Shown: positions 14,191 through 23,188 of the stretch, piece by piece
Layout: each line of letters opens with the position of its first letter
How positions within the stretch are numbered: position 1 is the first letter of the stretch
Origin: a virus
Length of the DNA: 27,817 bases
Virus record (IMG/VR): IMGVR_UViG_3300048914_000026
Coordinates: 1 to 27,817 of that record
Strand: one strand, 5' to 3'
The notes under the pieces: generated by a model
Told to the model about the DNA's origin: nothing
Database searches by the model: none
What the model saw: only the letters and a program-made list of their open reading frames with translations
Position numbers and translations under genes: made by a program

Positions 14191-17100
14191 TTAGTTTTGC
14201 TTGCGCGATCTGCCGGGACCCTTGGTCATGGCACCCGCCTGGAGGCTTTCCTGCGTCTGATGCGGCTTGATCATGGCGAGGTCATAGATACCCTGACGGA
14301 CTTGCTTGATCTCTCCATCCTGTGCGCCAGAGGCGAGCAGTTCAGGCATGATGGCGTCATCGAAGAAGCTGCGAGCCTCATCGCCGGTCTTGATGCGGTC
14401 CCTGACATGCTCGGCCATGCGACCCACGGCAGCCTCAGTGTCGGGACTGAGGCCACGGGTCATGTCCATGATGATGTCCGTGCCTGCGCTGATGTTGCGG
14501 TTCTTCGCAGTATCGTACTCACGCTGGCGGCGGACTTGCTTGTAGTAGGGACCCGCTTCCTTGGGCGGCTCCGAGGCAGGGGCTGCGGGAGCGCCTGTGT
14601 CATCACTGACGCCTCCGGTGAGGCCACCGTTATCGACAGCGCCGGTCTTCGTGTTGACGAAGGACCCATCAGCCTGCGCTACCCATCCGGCCTGAGCGTC
14701 AGCCTGCTTCGCGGCCTCGAAGTCAATCGGGGCTTGGGCAGCAGGCGTGGCAGGGGCGGGCTTGGGAGCGGGCTGGGCGGCATCTAGGCGAGCCTGAGCG
14801 GCCTCATCCACAGGGACGGGAGCTGGGGCAGGAGCGGGAGCTGGAGCGTCAGCAGCCTTGGGCGGGATGCCGAGTTCTTCGACGGCCTTGCCCATACGCC
14901 CACCGAGGACAGAGCCGATCTTGCGGTTCTGCGTCGGGTAGTTGTGACGGATGCGGTTGATCTCGCCTGCGAGGTCAGGGACTTGCTGCTCAACATGGTC
15001 GAGGACAGCCGGAAGGTCCTTGGGATCGATCCCGAGACGGGCAGCGAAGGCGTTCTGGACGCCGCTGTCGCCGGGGATACCCTGAGCGATAGCGTCTTCA
15101 ATCGCAGCCTGAGCCGGGTCCACCTTCTTGGGCTTGGGGGCCGGGGCTTCCTTGGGCGGCTTGGGCGGCGTGAAGTCCACGTTGGGATACGATGCCTTGA
15201 GGGCGTCCTGCTTGGCCTTCTGGCGCTGGGCAGCGATCTTGAGGACATCGTTCCACCCAGCGATCTCAGCGTTGGTCTGAGACTTAGGGACAGGGACCGG
15301 AGTGACGGCGTTGAGGCCAGCATCTGGGCTGTTGGCCTGCTGCTGCCACATGGCGTCTTCTTGCGCCTGCTTGGCGGCTGCGGCTTCCTGATCGGCTGCG
15401 GCGAATGCCTTCTGCTTGGCCTGTGCCCTCTGGAGCGGGGTGGGACCCTTCTCCTGACGGACGGTCCATGCAGCGTTCTGCTCTTGGGCCTTGGCACGGA
15501 GAGCCGCACTGTCGGCTCTGGCCTGGGCGGTATCGCGGGCCTTGAAGATGTCCGCGAGCTGGGCTTCGCCTTCGGCGTCCGATCCTGCTTGTTCCAGAGC
15601 CGCACGGCTTTCCTGTTGACCTGAGGGGCCGACGATCTCGCCTAGCTTCTTGTATCCGTTCTGCTTGTCCAAAAGGCGCTTGGCCGCATGGACACGGGCA
15701 GCTTCAGCATCGCCAGCGGTCGCCTTGGTGGCCCAACGGATGGACCGGCCAACTACACCGGGGATGGGAAGGAGATCGGTGCCTGTGGCAACGACCTGTC
15801 CAGCCCTTGTCAGGAATGAAGGATCGCGGGCGATTTCAGGGGTGAGGCGGCGAGCAACCTGGGTCTTCTCGATGGCGTCCGCGACCGCATCGCCTTCGGT
15901 GGTGCCTCGGAGAGCGTCGATTTCCTCTTGCGGGAGCGAGTGCTTGCGGCTGATGGCGTTCTGGAGCCTGAGCTGTTCGGACTTGGGGATGCCGAGCAGC
16001 TTGACATGCTCCATGAGCTGGTCGGTGTAGCCGTCGATCACATCGTTGACGGTCTTAACGTCGAGCGGGGCGCGAGGCTTGGGACCGACTAGGCCACGGT
16101 TGACGGTGTTGTGGGTCTTTACGAGGTCAGCAACGAACTCGGAAGCATAGCGGGCAGCCTTAGGGTCCATCGCCGCCTGCGTCTTGGCGAAGTTCTCGGC
16201 ACGGATTTCAGGCTTGGCGTTGTGGGCAAGTGTTCCTGCCCCATAGCCGCCTACGCCTCCTGCGAGACCGCCGAGGGTGGAGGCAATCGCCTGCCCGGTG
16301 GGGCCGAGGCCGGCAGCCTGGGCAACCTGACCGCTAACGTCTGCGCCGACAGCGCCTGTTGCGCCGCCCACAGTGTCGCGGATAGGTGTCGAGCCGAACT
16401 CCTTGAGAGCCTCTGATACCGCGCCAGTTCCTGCCTTGGCGAGAAGGCGTGAGATACCAGCAGTACCGAGAGCGGACGATCCGCCCTTGATGATCTCACT
16501 GGAGAGATGGTTTTCGCTGTCAGGGAGGCCGAGGCCGTGACGCACGGTCTTCCCAAAGTCAGCGGTATAGTCCTTGTATCCCCAGGCCCTGCCGATGAGG
16601 GTGTTGACAGGATCGAGGGCGATGCCGGGGATATCGGCAAGCCCTTCAACTACGTCGCCAGTGCCCTGAGCAATTCCACGGCCAAGCTGACCCAAGGAAT
16701 GGACCCCGAGGAAGCCGCTATCATCAGCGGGCTGAACAGGATCGGGATTAGCGGCAGGAGGCTTGCCGGAAGCCACGGGGACAGGTTCCTGTCCGATGGG
16801 GCCGTCCTCAGGCGGGGCTTCATCACCCTCTGCACGAACGGCGGGAGGCGCTGGATGCTCCCCGATCTTGTAGCCCTCAATGAGCTGGCGGATCGAGACC
16901 TGACCGCGATTGTAGTCGCGCCTGATCTGGGCATCGATGGCGTCAGTTCCGGCCTCAGGAGTGGCGAAGACTTGGAAGCCGTTGCCACCGGGGTTCTTGA
17001 GGTTGCCGACATTGTTGGTCGAGGACCCTTCGGTCTTGACGTAGGCGTCTCGGAACGCCTGAAGCTGATCGGGGGTGAGGGGCTTATCGATGTCAACGCC

Positions 17101-17358
17101 AAGGGCCTTGGCGATGGTCGCCATCTTGGCGTCTACGATGTGGTCTGGGTTGTCGCCGCCGTGGGAGGCGCGGGGGGTTAAGCCTCCCGTGTGCGACTGT
17201 GAGGCCGGTGCGGACGAAGGCGTCCCCTTGCTTGCTTGGAGCTGCTTGAGGGTGACGCCTTCTTCCTGAATGTATGCGTCAATATCCGCTTCGGGGGCAC
17301 CCATATCGATCATCTTGGCGATGTTGCGCTTGATGCGCCCGATGTCGGGATTAGACAT
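14191..17358 (-). CDS. Large internal virion/ejection protein with muralytic-like N-terminal domain
   Basis: A 1055-residue protein. After an N-terminal 'MIDMGAPEADIDAYIQEEGVT' segment common in podovirus ejection proteins, residues about 85-165 read like a lysozyme or transglycosylase-type domain: 'FRDAYVKTEGSSTNNVGNLKNPGG' with a candidate catalytic Glu at 110, then 'FQVFATPEAGTDAI' and 'RGQVSIRQLIEGY'. This would open peptidoglycan as DNA enters the cell. A Gly/Ala-rich, mildly hydrophobic stretch ('GGLAGGVGGYGAG', about 360-380) follows, and then long helical, Ala/Lys/Gln and Pro-rich regions. It is coupled by TAATG to the preceding ejection gene. It could be the window's only muralytic protein. 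Confidence 0.75.
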   Translation of the reverse strand: MSNPDIGRIKRNIAKMIDMGAPEADIDAYIQEEGVTLKQLQASKGTPSSAPASQSHTGGLTPRASHGGDNPDHIVDAKMATIAKALGVDIDKPLTPDQLQAFRDAYVKTEGSSTNNVGNLKNPGGNGFQVFATPEAGTDAIDAQIRRDYNRGQVSIRQLIEGYKIGEHPAPPAVRAEGDEAPPEDGPIGQEPVPVASGKPPAANPDPVQPADDSGFLGVHSLGQLGRGIAQGTGDVVEGLADIPGIALDPVNTLIGRAWGYKDYTADFGKTVRHGLGLPDSENHLSSEIIKGGSSALGTAGISRLLAKAGTGAVSEALKEFGSTPIRDTVGGATGAVGADVSGQVAQAAGLGPTGQAIASTLGGLAGGVGGYGAGTLAHNAKPEIRAENFAKTQAAMDPKAARYASEFVADLVKTHNTVNRGLVGPKPRAPLDVKTVNDVIDGYTDQLMEHVKLLGIPKSEQLRLQNAISRKHSLPQEEIDALRGTTEGDAVADAIEKTQVARRLTPEIARDPSFLTRAGQVVATGTDLLPIPGVVGRSIRWATKATAGDAEAARVHAAKRLLDKQNGYKKLGEIVGPSGQQESRAALEQAGSDAEGEAQLADIFKARDTAQARADSAALRAKAQEQNAAWTVRQEKGPTPLQRAQAKQKAFAAADQEAAAAKQAQEDAMWQQQANSPDAGLNAVTPVPVPKSQTNAEIAGWNDVLKIAAQRQKAKQDALKASYPNVDFTPPKPPKEAPAPKPKKVDPAQAAIEDAIAQGIPGDSGVQNAFAARLGIDPKDLPAVLDHVEQQVPDLAGEINRIRHNYPTQNRKIGSVLGGRMGKAVEELGIPPKAADAPAPAPAPAPVPVDEAAQARLDAAQPAPKPAPATPAAQAPIDFEAAKQADAQAGWVAQADGSFVNTKTGAVDNGGLTGGVSDDTGAPAAPASEPPKEAGPYYKQVRRQREYDTAKNRNISAGTDIIMDMTRGLSPDTEAAVGRMAEHVRDRIKTGDEARSFFDDAIMPELLASGAQDGEIKQVRQGIYDLAMIKPHQTQESLQAGAMTKGPGRSRKQN

Positions 17359-18539
17359 TATTCAAGTCCGTATTTCTGCTTGAGAGAGCTGCGGCCCCCT
17401 CTGGGAGACGGAGCGGCTGTGGTGGGTCCACCGGAAACGGTAGGCGCGGTGTTGGACACATCGATGCCGTACTGATTGCTGATGTCGGCAGCGCGGGCCT
17501 GATGGTAGTTACGGCTCCGCTCCAGCATCCGCATGGCGTTTGCCAGTTCGTGGGCGGCACCCTCGTTGTCACCGGACGAGACCATCGACATGATCTTGGC
17601 ACGTTCGGCGTCACCATCGGTCTGGACGCCACGGGCATCCATGAGCTTGGTGTTGACGAGTTCCTGAGTGAACTGCTGGAGGGCACCGTAGGCACGGGAA
17701 CCTTCATCAGCGAACACGCCAGATACCGCCTTACCCGTGTTCAGTAGATTACTGACTAACCCCAGGTTGAGAGTACCATTCTGAAGGCTGGTAAGGACGC
17801 TGTTGCCGAGGTCGAGAGTAGCGTTCGCCGCGCTTACTTTACCGGCGTAGTCGTCGTATTCCTTGACGGCTCCGACAGGGACCTGACGGCCTGCTCGCTG
17901 CGCTGCGGCGATCCGCTCTCGTCCTGCCTGATTGAGACGGGCGATCTCAAGGTTCGTGTTGTTACGATCCCTGTTCCAATCGTCCTGATGGTCGAGGTAG
18001 CGGTCCTGATAGTCCCAATGGCGGGAGCTATCGCGATCTCGCTGGTCCACAGAGTAGACGGTCCCGTCATAGCGACGGTCAGCGTTGTAACGGGCGTTGT
18101 TCTCGGACGTTGCCAGCTTCCGGTTGGTGATGCTGTCTTCGTAGTCCGCCACTGCCGTCCGCTTGAACACAGGCTGGCCCGTGGTCGGATCGATGCTGTA
18201 GGTGAACGTACCGTCCTTGAGCATCTGAGGCTTGAGCTTGTCAGCCTCTGAGTTGAGCGTGGCGTTGAAGGCCGTGGCCCCTGCCCCCAGCCCCTGAAAG
18301 AAATCAGGGTGAGACAGGAGACCCGTACCGAATGCAATGAGAGCGTCAGCCGCGCCAGGCTTCTGCTTGAGGCGACCGAAGAAGCCGGGCTGCTTGATCT
18401 TGGAGAGCGAGGTAGCCTGAGGGCCGCTGTCGGACGGATCGAGACCTAGAGGGCCGGGGTCCTGTGCGGAGATGTTCGGGGCATATCCGGTGCTGAAGTT
18501 GTTGACGAAATCAGGGTCGATAGGATCATAAAGGGCCAT
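17358..18539 (-). CDS. Putative ejection (internal virion) protein
   Basis: A protein of 393 residues starting 'MALYDPIDPDFVNNFSTGYAP'. It has a Pro/Gly/Ser-rich N-terminus, the 'ALIAFGTGLLSHPDFFQGLGAGATAFNATL' segment, which looks like a small amphipathic membrane-interacting region, then a charged helical centre rich in Asp, Arg and Asn. I recognise no enzymatic domain. Position between two other likely ejection proteins and upstream of the muralytic-like one suggests it leaves the head with the DNA to build the channel across the envelope. GGAG lies six bases before the second of two adjacent ATGs, so the start at 18,539 is preferred to 18,542. It ends in a TAATG overlap with the next gene. 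Confidence 0.65.
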   Translation of the reverse strand: MALYDPIDPDFVNNFSTGYAPNISAQDPGPLGLDPSDSGPQATSLSKIKQPGFFGRLKQKPGAADALIAFGTGLLSHPDFFQGLGAGATAFNATLNSEADKLKPQMLKDGTFTYSIDPTTGQPVFKRTAVADYEDSITNRKLATSENNARYNADRRYDGTVYSVDQRDRDSSRHWDYQDRYLDHQDDWNRDRNNTNLEIARLNQAGRERIAAAQRAGRQVPVGAVKEYDDYAGKVSAANATLDLGNSVLTSLQNGTLNLGLVSNLLNTGKAVSGVFADEGSRAYGALQQFTQELVNTKLMDARGVQTDGDAERAKIMSMVSSGDNEGAAHELANAMRMLERSRNYHQARAADISNQYGIDVSNTAPTVSGGPTTAAPSPRGGRSSLKQKYGLE

Positions 18540-18549
18540 CATTTGCTCC

Positions 18550-19503
18550 TTAAATCTTCATGCCCATGCCGCCGAGGACGGAGCCGACCCCGAGGACGGA
18601 GCCGAGGATCGAGCCGCTGGACTTCTGGGTGCTGGTGGAGCTTCCGCCCCAATTGTTGGAGCCGACGATCCCGTAGTATTGCTTGAGAAGGTCCATGCCG
18701 CGCTGATCGTTGCCCTGCCACTTCTGGAAATTGGCATCGAGCTGGCCCTGACGGTCCTGCTGGTTGAGCTGACCGGCCTTGATGGCGGCGTCTTGATTGC
18801 CGAGGGCCATACTGTTCCCGCCAGCGATGGCGTCTGCGCCCTGACCGAAGGCCGAGCCGTAGAGGCTTCCTGCCGCGCCCATGCCGCTCATGTTCGCCGT
18901 GCGGGCGTTCTCTGCGAGGCTGAGGCCGTTGTTGTAGGCATTGCCGCGCATGGTGGAGGCAATGTCTCCGATCTGATCCTGAGCGCCGCGCATCGCCACA
19001 CCAGCAGCGATCCCTGCGCGGGAGCTGTTGATGTTGCCGGTGCCGGTGGCTGCCCGGTCAATGGTCGGAAGGTCGTTCTCGTAGAGATTGCGGGTGACAT
19101 CACGCGAGGCGGCGTCGATCTGCCCCTGAAGGAACGGATTGTTCGCATACTGGCTGGCAGCGTCGATGTTCGCCTTGGTCGGGTCGGTCCCGGCCATTTG
19201 GGACAGCTTGTCGGCAGCGCCGGTGAGACCCGTGGTGCCACTCTCAAGGAGGGACTTACCGCCTCCGGTGAGTGCCGAGGAGTTCTGGGTTCCCTGACCG
19301 CCCACGTAGCCGAGCGTGTTCTGAATTGCCTGCGCAGTGGCAGGGTCCATACCGGCGTAGAGGTCTCCAGTGTACCAAGGCGTTCCGGCCTTGGACTGAT
19401 AGAGGCTGCCAGCGTTGTTGAAGATACTCTTGAGGGCGTCTGCCTGGGGCTGCCAAGGCTTGGTATCAGTGGTGGTGGTGGTGGAGCCGCCAAGGAGGCC
19501 CAT
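18550..19503 (-). CDS. Putative ejection (internal virion) protein, Gly/Ala/Asn-rich
   Basis: A 317-residue protein starting 'MGLLGGSTTTTTDTKPWQPQ', continuing 'ADALKSIFNNAGSLY' and 'YAGMDPATAQAIQNTL'. The centre is full of Ala, Gly, Asn and Gln ('ARNLYEND'-like helices, 'GIAAGVAMRGAQDQIG', 'AGSLYGSAFGQGADAIAGG'), and the C-terminus is hydrophobic and Gly-rich ('SILGSVLGVGSVLGGMGMKI'). This pattern is common among head-to-cell ejection proteins of podoviruses, which insert into or cross membranes. The stop is followed at once by GGAG for the next gene, so the two are translationally close. Confidence 0.65.
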   Translation of the reverse strand: MGLLGGSTTTTTDTKPWQPQADALKSIFNNAGSLYQSKAGTPWYTGDLYAGMDPATAQAIQNTLGYVGGQGTQNSSALTGGGKSLLESGTTGLTGAADKLSQMAGTDPTKANIDAASQYANNPFLQGQIDAASRDVTRNLYENDLPTIDRAATGTGNINSSRAGIAAGVAMRGAQDQIGDIASTMRGNAYNNGLSLAENARTANMSGMGAAGSLYGSAFGQGADAIAGGNSMALGNQDAAIKAGQLNQQDRQGQLDANFQKWQGNDQRGMDLLKQYYGIVGSNNWGGSSTSTQKSSGSILGSVLGVGSVLGGMGMKI

Positions 19504-19521
19504 AATCGTATTCCAGTAGTG

Positions 19522-20043
19522 TTATGCTGTGTTTGAGATGGCGGCGTTCCAATCCACACGGGCGGAGACGGCGATTTCAGCGATGTTGGGGGCTGCGGAG
19601 ACTGCGATCTTGGCCTTCCGTCTGGCGGCTTCGATCTTGGCCCCAATCGAGGCCCATTGGACAGCATTGGTGGACACTTCGGCGGCGAGATCGCCCACGG
19701 TGGTCCCTACTGCTTCAGCCTCAGCGGTGAGAAACGGTGTAGGGGAGCTGGGATCGGCCAGATATGCCTGAGCCTCTGCCTGTTTAGCGAGGTAAGTGAG
19801 CCCCTGTCCGCTGCCTGGAGTGATGAAACGGGCGCGAATGGCCTCGGCTTCGCTGTCGATGTTAGCGTGAAGCCACGCACGGACGACTGAGAGGTCCGTC
19901 TGGCCGGAACTGAATGCCTGAGCGGGGACCTGAAGCAGTCCAGCGCCTTCGGGGATGACTTGGGAGGCTGCTTGGCCCTGCGACACGGAGCCTCGCCACA
20001 ATTCTGACCCTGTGGCAAGGTCGTAAACGATGAAATAGTCCAT
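19522..20043 (-). CDS. Tail-fibre-associated protein, small (assembly-like)
   Basis: A 173-residue protein starting 'MDYFIVYDLATGSELWRGSVS'. The C-terminal half, 'ARFITPGSGQGLTYLAKQAEAQAYLADP', 'FLTAEAEAVGTTVGDLAAEV', 'IGAKIEAARRKAKIAVSAA', is a pattern seen in small proteins encoded beside tail-fibre genes in many phages. It may be a minor fibre component or assembly factor. The gene begins three bases after the stop of the coiled-coil fibre. Predicted soluble, with an N-terminal beta hairpin and C-terminal helices. Confidence 0.65.
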   Translation of the reverse strand: MDYFIVYDLATGSELWRGSVSQGQAASQVIPEGAGLLQVPAQAFSSGQTDLSVVRAWLHANIDSEAEAIRARFITPGSGQGLTYLAKQAEAQAYLADPSSPTPFLTAEAEAVGTTVGDLAAEVSTNAVQWASIGAKIEAARRKAKIAVSAAPNIAEIAVSARVDWNAAISNTA

Positions 20044-20046
20044 GTT

Positions 20047-21531
20047 CTACTTTAGAAACTCTGTGACGGTCAGGATTGACCCGTTTCCGACCGTAAGTGT
20101 GGTCGGCTCTACGTTGGTGACGATGATGTCGTAAGTGTACGACCCGGCAGCTAGGCCCGTGTCCAAGTCCATAATCACGGTGCCGCCTGCCGCATTTGTA
20201 CCGGCGTACTGTTGGATCAGGGAGATCAGCTTCATGTTGGTCCCATTACGCCGTAGGGTGATTGTGTTATTGAAGTCGTCGCCTGAAGTCAGGCTCAGAT
20301 AGCACATGATCTGCATCTGGCTCTCAGCGAGGGTCTTGTTAACGGTTACGGACAGCACAGTGGCGTTGGTGTTCGTGGGGATGCTTGTGTTCGTACCGAG
20401 TTCAACGGCCCCGAACTTGGTAACTGCGTTGCTGGCGATGTTGCTGGTCGTGACGCCGCCCACCGCAATGGCACTGGAGGTAATCGAGCCGGAAACCATG
20501 AGGTTACCGTTGATTTTGACGCCACCGCTGTCCACCGAGAAGGGTGTCACAGCGGCCACGCCGGGCATCACTACGTTGAAGTTGTCAGCAAGGATCGTGA
20601 ACTCGCCTGAGGTCCCGCCATTGTTCTGAGAAAAGCCGGTGACGTAGCCGTTTACGTCGAGAGTGACCCCGTATTTGGCCTGAAGACCGTTGATCGAGGT
20701 CCCGTAGGTGCTGAGGGTCGAAGTGTGCCCGCTGACGGTAGTGGTCAGCGTCGTGACGTTGGACGAGATCGCGCTGTCAGCGCTCGCCCGCGTACTGGCC
20801 TCGCTGGTGATGCGGGCAGACAGCGCAGAGTTGCCGCTGGTGGCGTTGTTGACGGTACTTTCGAGCGTTGTAGTGCGGGAGGCTAGGGCGCTGTCGGCGT
20901 TCGTCCGTGCGGTCGTCTCATCGGTGATGGAGGCGGAAAGCGTGGCATCTGCCGTCTGATAGCCCGCTTCGACCGTATCGATGCGGGAGGCGAGCGCTTC
21001 GTCGGCATCGGCCCGCGTGAAAATCTCGGTGGAGACCAGCGCCCGTACCGCGTTGTCGCCTGCTTGGAAGTCGGCCCTTACGGTATCGATCCGAGAGGCT
21101 AGGGCCTCATCGTTCGTGGTGCGGGCGAGCTGCTCCGACATCACGGCAGCGTTGACCGTGGAGATGTTGGACTGAAGCTGGGCGGATACGGTGTCCACCT
21201 TGCTCGAAATCGCCTCATCGGCAGAGGCCCGAGCGATTTCCTCGGACGTGATCTTGGCGTCAGTGGCAGCGTTCGCCGCCGTGAAGTCGGCTTCAATGGT
21301 AAAGAGCCGGGCCGCGAGGGCGTAGTCTTCCTCGATCCGGGTGATGCGCTCGTCTTCGACCTTGGCGGTTGAGTTGGCGTCTGCCGCCTTGACAACGACC
21401 TGGAGGGCTTGGGAGAGCTTATCCAGCTCGTCGTCAACGTAGGAGGGCAGGCTGTCGGGTAGGGAGGGCCGAAGCGACCGGACGTAAGCCGGGAAGTCCA
21501 GCGGGTTCAGTGGTTTGGTATCTTCGACCAT
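20047..21531 (-). CDS. Tail fibre/spike with coiled-coil repeats and beta-rich tip
   Basis: A 494-residue protein starting 'MVEDTKPLNPLDFPAYVRSLR'. Residues 96-260 carry five copies of a repeat of about 36 residues with the core 'SEEIARASADEAISS...VDTV', expected to form a trimeric coiled coil. A region 'YGVTLDVNGYVTGFSQNNGG', 'FTILADNFNVVMPG', 'FSVDSGGVKINGNLMVSGSITSSA' matches the domain found in central fibres and host-specificity proteins (DUF1983-like). The last 130 residues form a beta-rich tip. The start at 21,531 is chosen because an upstream in-frame start would overlap the nozzle gene by about 85 bases with a sequence that does not look like a protein. It would bind the host surface. 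Confidence 0.75.
   Translation of the reverse strand: MVEDTKPLNPLDFPAYVRSLRPSLPDSLPSYVDDELDKLSQALQVVVKAADANSTAKVEDERITRIEEDYALAARLFTIEADFTAANAATDAKITSEEIARASADEAISSKVDTVSAQLQSNISTVNAAVMSEQLARTTNDEALASRIDTVRADFQAGDNAVRALVSTEIFTRADADEALASRIDTVEAGYQTADATLSASITDETTARTNADSALASRTTTLESTVNNATSGNSALSARITSEASTRASADSAISSNVTTLTTTVSGHTSTLSTYGTSINGLQAKYGVTLDVNGYVTGFSQNNGGTSGEFTILADNFNVVMPGVAAVTPFSVDSGGVKINGNLMVSGSITSSAIAVGGVTTSNIASNAVTKFGAVELGTNTSIPTNTNATVLSVTVNKTLAESQMQIMCYLSLTSGDDFNNTITLRRNGTNMKLISLIQQYAGTNAAGGTVIMDLDTGLAAGSYTYDIIVTNVEPTTLTVGNGSILTVTEFLK
20758..21246 (-). repeat. Coiled-coil-coding tandem repeats in the tail fibre
   Basis: Five degenerate units of about 108 bp encode the 'SEE.ARA.ADEALASRIDTV' motif at residues 96, 132, 167, 203 and 242 of the fibre. 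The DNA units have diverged, but the protein motif is clear. Unit number probably sets fibre length. Confidence 0.75.
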
Positions 21532-21548
21532 CGGTGTTTCTGTTGGAG

Positions 21549-23183
21549 TTAGCCTCTGCGGCCCCGAGCCACGACATTCGCGTCGAACCCGGAGAAGGAG
21601 AAGTCGCCTGAGCCTGTGTAGGTCATGCGCCACGCAAGGTAGCGGCCGGCCACGCGGCCCGTATCGACCTTGGTGGAGGCGGAAGGATCGAACGTCAGAG
21701 CGTCCCCGAAGGCGACTTCGGCCTCCACAACGTCCGTTGCTCCAAACTGGAACGATACCGGATCGCCTCCCTTGATGCCGAGCTGCGGGTAGAGGGTGTG
21801 GATGACCTTGTAGCCGGGCAGGGGGACTTCAAGCTCGTCCAGATCGAGACCCACACGTTCAGCCACGCAGGGCTTGAGGGCTTCAGTGCAGACAGGAGCG
21901 GAGAGCCCGCCGCCAACCATGCGGTCGAGGCCGGTGATGCGGCTTTGAGTGATCCCAAGGCTCGCGTCCTTGCGGGAGGCGAACAGGGTGTAGGAGCGTT
22001 GGACCTGATCGGGGACCTGAAAGTCCTCGGAGGCTACGTCAGCGAAGGTGAGGGCGCTGAAGGACGAGTAGGGGTCGCCCTGCGGAAGCGTTCCGTAACC
22101 TACCGCCGTGACGTTCGGTGCGTCGTAGAAGGTCCATCGGCCTGAGGGGTAGTGGTAGACGGCCTGGCGGTTGCAGCCGGTCGTCGCCCCAGCGAAGCCG
22201 GTGCGGTCGTCGGTGGACGGGTAGTTGAAGTGGATTTCGCTCAGGATCGGATCGTGGCTCACGAAGCACAGGCGGCGCTTCGAGAAGTCCAGATTGTCGA
22301 AGATGAAATCCTTGACCTTGCCCTGAGCGATGGAGGTCTTGGTGGCCCCATCGTGAGCGTAGATGTCGTTCTGATCGAAGACGTAGTGCATCCCATCGAC
22401 CTGAACCACGCAGTTGAGGTTGATCGAGCCTGCCCGGTCATAGAGCTTGCGGAAGCGGAACATGAAGTTGCCCCCGATGTAGTCCATGATCCAGACTTCG
22501 TTCTGGCAGTAGATGACGAAGCTGTCGCGCAGGGTCATCCCGTCAACGATGGGGGTGCGCATCTCGTTGATGATGTTCTCACCGGACGAGTTGGTGGTCT
22601 CGGTGGTGTCCCATGTCTGCGGGGGAGCGCCGAAGGTGGCGAAGTCCGACCACTTGACCATCGTAGGGTACTCGGTGCCTCCTTTGGAGACGCCCAGAGC
22701 GATCAGGAAGTCCTTGTAGCCCCGCATGGCGAGGCAGCGATAGGTCGAGGGCCAGGCGGTAAGGGGGAGGAAGGTGGCATCACCCTGACCCTTCATCAGC
22801 GGTACGCCATCCTTCTGATTGAGGTAGGCGATGGACCCAAGGAAGCTGTGCGACCAAGGGGTGTCCGTGGTGATTACGTGGGGGTCGGGAGGGCTGACAT
22901 CGGTGAGGGTAGGACCCCCGGTGACGGTGTAGATGGAGCCGGTGTCACCTACCGCGACGATGGCATCATTGCCCTCAGTGACCGGGGGGATGGAAAAGAG
23001 GTAGGCGGGATCGAAGTCGGACGGAAACTGATAGACTTCCCGATGCACAGGGGCGCGGGTGATCTTGCGGTTGTCGAAGCGCACGTTCACGCCTGCCGAG
23101 AGGGCGTTGGGCGGGAGGTCGAAGGGGTGAAGGTCCGAGACGATCCCTGAGCCGCCGAGGTCGCGGACAGGGAGGTTGGGCAT
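21549..23183 (-). CDS. Tail protein, probable nozzle/DNA-stabilisation (propeller-type)
   Basis: A 544-residue protein starting 'MPNLPVRDLGGSGIVSDLHPFDLPPNALS'. It continues 'AGVNVRFDNRKITRAPVHREV', 'DAIVAVGDTGSIYTVTGGPTLTDVS', 'AYLNQKDGVPLM', 'TLRDSFVIYCQNEVWIMDYIGG' and 'VVQVDGMHYVFDQNDIYAHDGATKTSIAQGKVKDFIFDNLD'. The recurring beta-strand pattern and these landmarks match a family of podovirus tail proteins thought to be beta-propeller nozzles, comparable to T7 gp12 and P22 gp10. It would close the tail tube and hold DNA in the head. The assignment is by pattern only. It follows the collar fibre gene with a five-base gap. Confidence 0.7.
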   Translation of the reverse strand: MPNLPVRDLGGSGIVSDLHPFDLPPNALSAGVNVRFDNRKITRAPVHREVYQFPSDFDPAYLFSIPPVTEGNDAIVAVGDTGSIYTVTGGPTLTDVSPPDPHVITTDTPWSHSFLGSIAYLNQKDGVPLMKGQGDATFLPLTAWPSTYRCLAMRGYKDFLIALGVSKGGTEYPTMVKWSDFATFGAPPQTWDTTETTNSSGENIINEMRTPIVDGMTLRDSFVIYCQNEVWIMDYIGGNFMFRFRKLYDRAGSINLNCVVQVDGMHYVFDQNDIYAHDGATKTSIAQGKVKDFIFDNLDFSKRRLCFVSHDPILSEIHFNYPSTDDRTGFAGATTGCNRQAVYHYPSGRWTFYDAPNVTAVGYGTLPQGDPYSSFSALTFADVASEDFQVPDQVQRSYTLFASRKDASLGITQSRITGLDRMVGGGLSAPVCTEALKPCVAERVGLDLDELEVPLPGYKVIHTLYPQLGIKGGDPVSFQFGATDVVEAEVAFGDALTFDPSASTKVDTGRVAGRYLAWRMTYTGSGDFSFSGFDANVVARGRRG

Positions 23184-23188
23184 CTAGC